Assembly: GCA_037447655.1 (NCBI GenBank)
Contig: JBBHKE010003457.1
Span: forward strand, 124,001 to 188,000
Direction of reading: 5' to 3'
DNA from: Zygnema cylindricum
Taxonomy: Eukaryota > Streptophyta > Zygnematophyceae > Zygnematales > Zygnemataceae
Length of the DNA stretch: 64,000 nt
The translations under genes and the position numbers were made by a program. Of this stretch, positions 57,858 to 64,000 are shown one piece after another (the stretch's first letter is position 1; every line of letters starts with the position of its first letter). The notes beneath the pieces are model-generated. The model made no database searches and was not told where the DNA came from. It saw nothing but the letters and a program-made list of their open reading frames with translations.

Positions 57858-60800
57858 AAAGATGTTACTATTGTAGATGACTTGACTGGGTTATTTATAG
57901 AGTTTGAGAGTGCACGCAAAAGGGAGACCAAGAAAAAAAAGGTGAATACATTTTTGATGAAACTCCCACATGACTATGAAAACATTTTTAATTAGGTTCA
58001 TGATTTGCCAGATCATTGATGGATCTGAAACTCTATTGTGGGGCTGATCTTGGTTTGGGAAAGCACAATTGAGATTCAAAGAGGAGGAAAGAGTGTTCAA
58101 GCATTGGCTGGGAAACTAACTAGGGGGATAAGGATTACTAAAAACCTTACGGAAACTTTGGTGAATGAGCAAGAGGAAACCAATCGGACGGATCTGGATC
58201 TAGGACCGCGAAGAGGTCCTGTCACTTTTGTAAGAAGCCGGGACATTACATGGCGGAGAGTACTAAATTAACAGAGTTGAGATTCAAGGAGGAGCGAATC
58301 GAAAAACTAGCCGCAGGAAAGAAGAAGGTATTTGTGGCTACACAAGTCATAGGAGAGGATTCTGATGAGGATGATGGAGAACTCCTCAAAGAGGAGCTGG
58401 AGGTAAAAGGTGAAGAGGATTCCAAAGAGGCAAAAGTGTGCTTTTGGAGGAGTAAGACAAGCTCTAAAAGAAAGATGGATTATTGATTTAGGAGCCTCTA
58501 TGCATATGTGTAGAGAAAAACCATTGTTTACCAAAATGAGAAAAATCCCTACTGTAGAGATAGAGTATGGGGATGGGAGAATTGTAACCTTTAACTCAGT
58601 GCGATCTGTGGATCTGAGAGTCTTAGTTGATGGAAAGACATCTATAGTAACTTTCCTTGGTGTTCCTTTTATTCTAGAGTTGAACAAGAATCTTTTCTCT
58701 ACGTCAGTCTTAGATGATAAAGGTTTTGAGACTAGTACTAAGAAAAGAGTCTTTGTTGCTAGCTATAAGAATGAGTGTACTTTATAGCTGAAAAGGTTAA
58801 CGAAAGAATGTTTTGGCTGAATTTGAGTAATAGAAAGACGAGAATTTACTATGCTGGTATAAGTGATTTGATGATGTGGCATAAAAGTTTGGGACATGTG
58901 CATCTAGATAGATTGAAAGAAATGAAGAAAATCGGTGTAGTTGAAAGAATACATTTGGAGATAATGAAACTTTGGATGATTATAGTGGATGTGCTCAAGG
59001 TTAAGCAAACAGATTACCTTTTCCAAAAACCGCAACATATAAGGGTGAAAAGTTCTTAGATTTCGTTCATACCGATATATGGGGACGGGCTAAAGTGCCA
59101 TCAGTTGGAGGAAAAAGATTTATGCTTACTATAACTTATGACAGGTCTAGATACTCTAAAGTATATTTCTTGAAAAAAAAATCTGAGGCTTCGGCTTATT
59201 TTAAAGAGTAGAAAGCATGGAGTGAAAAGCTTCATGAGACACCTATGAAGAGAGTGAGGAGTGATAATGGAGAGGAATACAATTCTAATGAGTTTGAGGA
59301 TTTCTTGAAAGAGGAAGGGGTTCAACACCAAAAGATTGTTCCAAAGAATCCATAATAAAATAGTGTAGCCAAGAGACTAAATCGGACATTAAGTGATAGT
59401 GCCCGTGGTAAGTTGTTGGATAATAAGATAAGAAAAAGTTTTTGGGCAAAAGCTATGAATTGTGCTAATTATCTCAAAAATAGAGTCCTTCCCTCTGCCG
59501 GAAAAGGTCAAACACCTTATGAAAGATGAATTGGGAGAAAACCTAATATTTCACATTTAAAGGTGTTCGGATGTCAAGTGTTTAGTCTAAACACATAAAA
59601 ATCTGATTGGAAGTTAGATGCAAGGGGAAATCCGGGATACCTACTTAGATAGGATGAAAATGTAAAGGGATATAGAAATTTTGATCTCGGAAGAGAAGAC
59701 ATAATCGTATTAAAACACTTGGTAGTCATGGATGAAAGAAAGTCGATAGATCCATTTGAATACACTAAACCAGTTAGAATTAGAATTGAATCCGAAAATG
59801 AGTTAGATTCAGATTCTTTTAACCAAACTCTAGTTCAGCCTGACCTTGCAAAGGAAGAGAAAAATCTGACTGATAGCGACCCTCTCTAGGAGTCACAACT
59901 TCCGGGCCAAACCGAGGAAAATAACGAGGAAAGATCAGAAATGGACGATGAACGTCCGAAGATGGACTCCTCGGATAGGGGAGAAGATGAAGTTGTTCGC
60001 TGAAATCCGAGATTACCCTCTATCGAAGCATCGGAGTTTGAAGGAGGAAGGAGAAGCAGTAAGAGACTTCAAGAGAGATAAGTAAACAACAAGGTAACTA
60101 AGCTGTCACATTGAGCGAACCCCAGACTAACTCGGAGGCAATTAATAGTCCGGAAAGTAGTAGATGGGTGACAGCCATTAACGATGAGATGGCTTCCATT
60201 ATGGAAGCAAACACATGGGAGTTGGTGGATTGTCCTATGGACAGAAAGGCGATAGGATGCAAGTAGGTATTTAAGTTGAAACTCAATCCGGATAACACTA
60301 TCGAGCAATACAAGGCTAAATTAGTGGCAAAAGGGTTCACATAGAAGGAGGGAATCGATTATAAGGAGACCTTCGCTCTCGTTGTTAGATTTCTCTCCGT
60401 CCGGATTCTACTTAGTCTAACGGCAGCGGAAGACATAGAAGTGCACCAGATGGACATAAAAACAACTTTTTTACATAAAGAATTAGAAGAAAAGATCTTC
60501 ATACGACAACCAAAAGGATTTGCGGAGATGGAAAAGAAAAGAAGGTATGCCGATTGATAAAATCCCTTTACGGACTAAAGCAAGCACCACGCCAATGGAA
60601 CAAGAAGCTGGACAAGTATTTGACGGGTTTCCATCTATATATTTGATGATGATTAAGGTATAATTTTTATTGCTATCTATGTGGATGATTTGCTTGTTTT
60701 TAGTAAATCAATGAAGAAAATTAATGGATTGAAAAAGGATCTAAAGAGTAGGTTTGAAATGAAAGACTTGGGAGAGGCAAAGTACACTTTGGGAATTCAA

Positions 60801-61685
60801 ATGGAAAGGGATAGAGAGAAGAAAACAATTAGACTAACTCAAAAAGAAGGAATAGGGAATATGCTTGAAAAATTTCAAATGGATAAAGCAAATAGTTGTA
60901 CGACTCCAATAGAATTAAAAAAGGGAAATGGAGGAGCTCAGAAGAAAGAGTCTTGATCTTGGATAATGAGTTAGGACCCGAGGAAAGCAAGTTCATGCAA
61001 ACTATTGCGTACAGAGAAGTTGTCGGTAGTTTTATCTATTTTATAAATTGCACTCGTCCTGATATAGCATCAGCTGTAAGGGTACTAAGTAGGAGTCTGA
61101 ATGATCCTAGGAAGAAAGATTGGGAAGCGGCCAAAAAGGTCATGCGATACTTGATAGGAAAAAAATATATGTGGTTCTATTTCGGAGGGGATAATATTGA
61201 CATCACCACTTGGAGTGATGCCAGTTATGGGGATGTTCTGATGAGGAGGTGTACTTCTGGGTATATGTTGTATGTTCGGAATCGGGCTTGTTGTTAGAGC
61301 AGCAACCAACATAAGGTGATTGCTCACTCCACCATGGTGGCTGAGTATATGGCTTCTTGTTTGGCTGTGAAAGAATTAATGTTGGTGAAATCTTTGCTTC
61401 AACAAGTGGGATATATGAAGAATGGAGCGCAGAAGATATTTTGTGACAATCAAGCTGCGATTGCACTGGCGGCAAACCCTAATCATCACTTTAAAGCAAA
61501 GCATATGGATATTCGTTTGAGCTTTGTTAGAGAAAAGGTTGAGAATAAAATAATTAGTTTGGAATATAGACCAGATAGAGAGATGGTAGCAAATATGATG
61601 ATTAAGCCGGTTCCCTCTCCCGAATTGATATTTTGTAGGGAGAATTGTGGACTAAAAGAAAAGATAGACTAGAAAATAAAAGGAG

Positions 61686-62314
61686 TGTTGAAAAAGGGTA
61701 TTTTATAATCTATCTTCTAAGTCAACATATGGGCATTCTACAGTTCTCACACTAATCGTAGTCATTAAGAACCAGCAGCCAAGGCAGATGTGAAGACAGG
61801 CAAAAGACAGAGGTCCTGCAAAATATGGGCTTCCAGAAACAAGATTTGATCTTGTGGCCTCCATATGATACGTACGGAATAGCCGTCTGCCTTATCCGTT
61901 AGGTCTTGATGAAACAATTTTCGAAATGTATTTGATAAGTACGTAACTAGTGACGCAGTGACCCTTTCAGCGTCTTACGAAACGAAATGAAACAATGAAA
62001 GGTACAATACCGCACGAAATATTGTCCGCACGAAATGAACAAAACAAAATAAAATGTCGTTTTGCGATCAACGATTTGCAAAAAAAACGGAATTTCAACG
62101 GTCAACGGGATGACGACAATAGAAATTCAACGATCAACACAGAACGATGACCGTTGAATTTCAACGTTCAACATTATTCGGTGAGCCATCAGATCAAACG
62201 ATCCACATTGATCGCTGAATTACGAACGTACGGCACGGATGAGAGTAAACATGCTGAAAAGGTTTTTTCTGGGAGCACTCTGCCAAACTGGAGGAAAATA
62301 ACACGTGGCGCATC
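61686..62314 (+). repeat. 3' LTR of E4, first part
   Basis: TGTTGAAAAAGGGTATTTT, matching 50897 onward. It ends at the E5 insertion. Preceded by purine-rich GAAAATAAAAGGAG as polypurine tract. Confidence 0.82.
61837..61910 (-). other. tRNA-like module in E4 3' LTR
   Basis: Reverse complement: GACCTAACGGATAAGGCAG, TTCCGTACG, then CACAAGATCAAATCTTGT. Paralogous to 51056-51131. Confidence 0.6.
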
Positions 62315-63305
62315 TGTTGAAATTGAATGTATTTTCTAGATTACTTAATTAATTTAAGTAGGAGCAGGAAAAAGCGGAGGCAGCCTGCTTCTAGCTTCTC
62401 TCGTTAGCCTCCATACTTGTCGTAGTCATTGAAGGTTGAAGAGGAAGCTAGAGCCATGGCTGCCTATGCTTCTTCTAGAGTTAGAAGGTTGACCCTTGGT
62501 AAACTTACCAAAAGGATTGACCGACCCAGGATTTGATCGTGGTACTTACCGCCCGTCAAAGTAGTTGTTAGTCTTATCCTGTAGTCTAAGACCAATGTTG
62601 AAGTATATAGGGTACGATAGCTATTTAAATATGACGAAATATATAAGTGCAGTTTATTGACAAACGGACCGGAATCACACACACATAGTTAAATAGAATT
62701 ACACCGAAAAGTACTGCTTGTATTTTAACGGCTAAAAATTATGGCCGACATCAATCTAACGGCGGAAAAAAAAGCCGGTATCGCGGAACGGTCGATTTGG
62801 CGGTTTGCGGTCATAGCCACACCGGGTGACACGTGGCAACATGACATTGGATGACGGCATCTCTGAGACATACTATGGCGTACCCCGATATGGTAGGCGT
62901 CGTTTTTCTGGCCATGTTGTACAATGGCCGTACAGAAAGTCCTCCGGGCCAAGTACCTTTCTGTACTGTACACTGAATTAATTGGCTCCGTACATCAGAA
63001 GTAAAGGGTTTAGAGAGGGTTTTATAACTTAGAAAATTAGAGGTAGCCGCCTCTCTCCTAAAGAGATCTTGTATATAAAAAAGTCATCTTTGACCATTGA
63101 TAATTTACTGCTCAAGGGAGCAAATTCAATGATTCTTTTAGTAGTAGACTCACGAGAGTCTACCCTTCTAAGGGGTGCAATTTGATCAATCTGTATTGTA
63201 TGAAGGTGTCAGCAATACTCAACTAAAGACCTCTTAATTGAGGCTATCCTCGAGACATCTACTGAGCTGCCTACTCTGAGTACCAATGGAGGTCTCAGAG
63301 TTGCA
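62315..63305 (+). repeat. 5' LTR of E5
   Basis: 991 bp, TGTTGAAATTGAATG to TCAGAGTTGCA. Contains hairpin loop ATACTTGTCGTAGTCATTGA near 62411-62431, G-box GACACGTGGC near 62827-62836, a GTAC cluster near 62930-62995, TATA-like TTGTATATAAAA near 63069, and terminal U5 hairpin ACTCTGAG/CTCAGAGT. Confidence 0.87.
62516..62592 (-). other. tRNA-like module in E5 LTR
   Basis: Reverse complement: GGTCTTAGACTACAGGATAAG, then TTTGACGGGCGGTAAGTACC, then ACGATCAAATCCTGGGTCGGTCAA. B-box-like GATCAAATCC is present. Confidence 0.6.
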
Positions 63306-63320
63306 AGTTATAGGCCCACC
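63306..63320 (+). other. Primer-binding site of E5
   Basis: AGTTATAGGCCCACC, two changes from the tRNA-iMet anticodon-arm complement, abutting the LTR. Confidence 0.7.
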
Positions 63321-63370
63321 CTCTAGGGTGCCTATATTCAATGGGACTGGGTTCATCTATTGGGAGAGAA

Positions 63371-64000
63371 TGATGACAGGAGCCCTATGAGAGAAAAGAT
63401 TTTAGGGAATAGGGAGTGGGCGAGTAAAGCGTCCATCCGGTTCGACTATTCCTCCAAGGTTTGGAGGAAACAAATTTGGTAGGAAACCAGATCCACCAAA
63501 ATCTGAGGACTCAGAAGACGGAGAAAGCATCGTGGTGGGAAAAGGGGAAAAAAAGGAGAAAACCACACCTATAGCAACCGGTTTTGTTTTCATGTCTCGA
63601 TTCTAAGAAATGAGGAGAATGACATCGATACTAACGAATACTATAACATGGCGGCCAAGCATTTTATCCTTTGTCATCTCGCACAAAGACTCGGAGGTCC
63701 TCATTAAGAAGTGGAAAGGGCGTCTGATATGTGGGATGCTCTTATAGATATATATACCGGAGCATACGATTCAAGAATAGAAGCTGGCAGAACAAAAGAT
63801 CAATGGATACTTTCACAAAGGAGAGAAGATGCTTGATTTTTGGAATGAGCTGGCCATACTCTTCATGGAGTTAGAATGTGCCGGAAAGTAGAAACCTAGA
63901 AGGCAAAGGTTCACTGCTTACTTATGAAACTAACCGATGAGTATGAGAACATTGTGAACCGGGTGCAAGCGCTGCCGGACTCTAATGGATATAGAACTCG
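63371..64000 (+). pseudogene. Copia gag of E5 (to window end)
   Basis: Plus-strand frame MMTGAL followed by an immediate stop where sister elements read MMGALCEKRFWG. Then GSGRVKRPSGSTIPPRFGG, a Lys/Glu-rich stretch, NMAAKHFILCHLAQRLGGP, and by 63880 a CNELAILFMELE-like segment. Several stops and shifts. Gag continues past 64000. Confidence 0.75.

Larger units (their letters stand above)
52059..61672 (+). pseudogene. Copia gag-pol polyprotein of E4 (interrupted by E3)
   Basis: Plus strand. Gag 52059-52511 (MMRGAFFEKQLWGIVSGRV) resumes after E3 at 57858 with LTGLFIEFESARKR-like and KLPHDYENIF segments, and a damaged zinc knuckle near 58220-58255. Protease WIIDLGASMHMC is near 58474-58510, with Ser of DSGAS replaced by Leu. 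GAG-pre-integrase MMWHKSLGHVHLDRLKEM is at 58875. Integrase 59060-59430 keeps TDIWG, RSDNGEEY-like and AKRLNRTLSD. RT lies about 60240-60800, with [18 protein letters not shown] and YVDDLLVFSKS at 60675-60710. RNase H 60956-61672 ends ENCGLKEKID. More than a dozen stops. Confidence 0.85.
50897..64000 (+). mobile_element. Copia LTR retrotransposon E4 (hosts E3 and E5)
   Basis: Plus-strand element. 5' LTR 50897-51995, primer site 51996-52010, gag from 52059 interrupted at 52511 by E3 and resuming at 57858, pol to 61672, 3' LTR from 61686, interrupted at 62315 by E5. The remainder of its 3' LTR must lie beyond the window. Oldest of the nest, with many stop codons in pol. LTRs are of the same subfamily as E1. 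Confidence 0.85.
62315..64000 (+). mobile_element. Copia LTR retrotransposon E5 (runs off window)
   Basis: Plus-strand element inserted in the E4 3' LTR: 5' LTR, primer site, gag start. LTR length and sequence place it with E2. The 5 bases before it are GCATC. The matching copy would lie past the window. Confidence 0.85.

Overview
This 64 kb window looks like repeat-rich chromatin from a land plant nuclear genome. No intact host gene, rRNA, genuine tRNA gene or CRISPR array was found. The plant call rests on Ty1/copia polyproteins of plant type, a primer site matching plant initiator tRNA-Met, and an R2-like non-LTR reverse transcriptase ORF of a style I associate with bryophytes, lycophytes and algae. 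A non-flowering plant is my best guess, held loosely. Every coding stretch is a retrotransposon relic broken by stops, frameshifts or insertions.

Layout. (1) 1-10611: minus-strand copia element E1 (LTRs 452-2752 and 9499-10611) in tandem with the gag of a second copy (E0, 1-387) that shares the left LTR. Three solo LTRs (967-2149, 3591-4929, 6780-7876) sit inside E1, each with a target-site duplication. (2) 10612-13486: Ty3/gypsy relic, minus strand. (3) 13487-18571: a second copia family (C2, plus strand) with an LTR plus gag fragment (E6) of the first family embedded. (4) 18572-25917: a 7.3 kb segment bounded by inverted arms of about 0.7 kb, with a hAT MITE, two related TIR elements and a TA-flanked MITE inside. 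(5) 25918-39600: gene-poor DNA with a segmental duplication (27107-28095 and 29585-32660) carrying two copies of a signal-peptide-like exon, a fold-back element with a nested MITE, and several micro- and minisatellites. (6) 39600-50690: R2-like element H, minus strand, split in a zinc finger by copia element E2 (42778-50136), whose own 5' LTR is split by a solo LTR (48857-49886). (7) 50897-64000: plus-strand copia E4, interrupted in gag by minus-strand copia E3 (52512-57857) and in its 3' LTR by plus-strand copia E5 (from 62315 to beyond the window).

The main copia family (E0-E6 and three of the four solo LTRs) shares unusual architecture. Its primer-binding site abuts the LTR and matches the anticodon stem-loop of plant initiator tRNA-Met (half-tRNA priming). 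Nearly every LTR of this family carries, antisense in U3, a degenerate tRNA-like module with A-box- and B-box-like parts, next to a long hairpin with a conserved loop. A GTAC cluster and a G-box lie upstream of the TATA box. This U3 tRNA-like module is the most promising candidate for an undescribed feature. By contrast, C2 has a standard 3'-end tRNA-iMet primer site.

Coordinates of LTR ends were set by TG/CA termini, matching target-site duplications and comparison with uninterrupted copies. Inner boundaries of decayed pieces are approximate.
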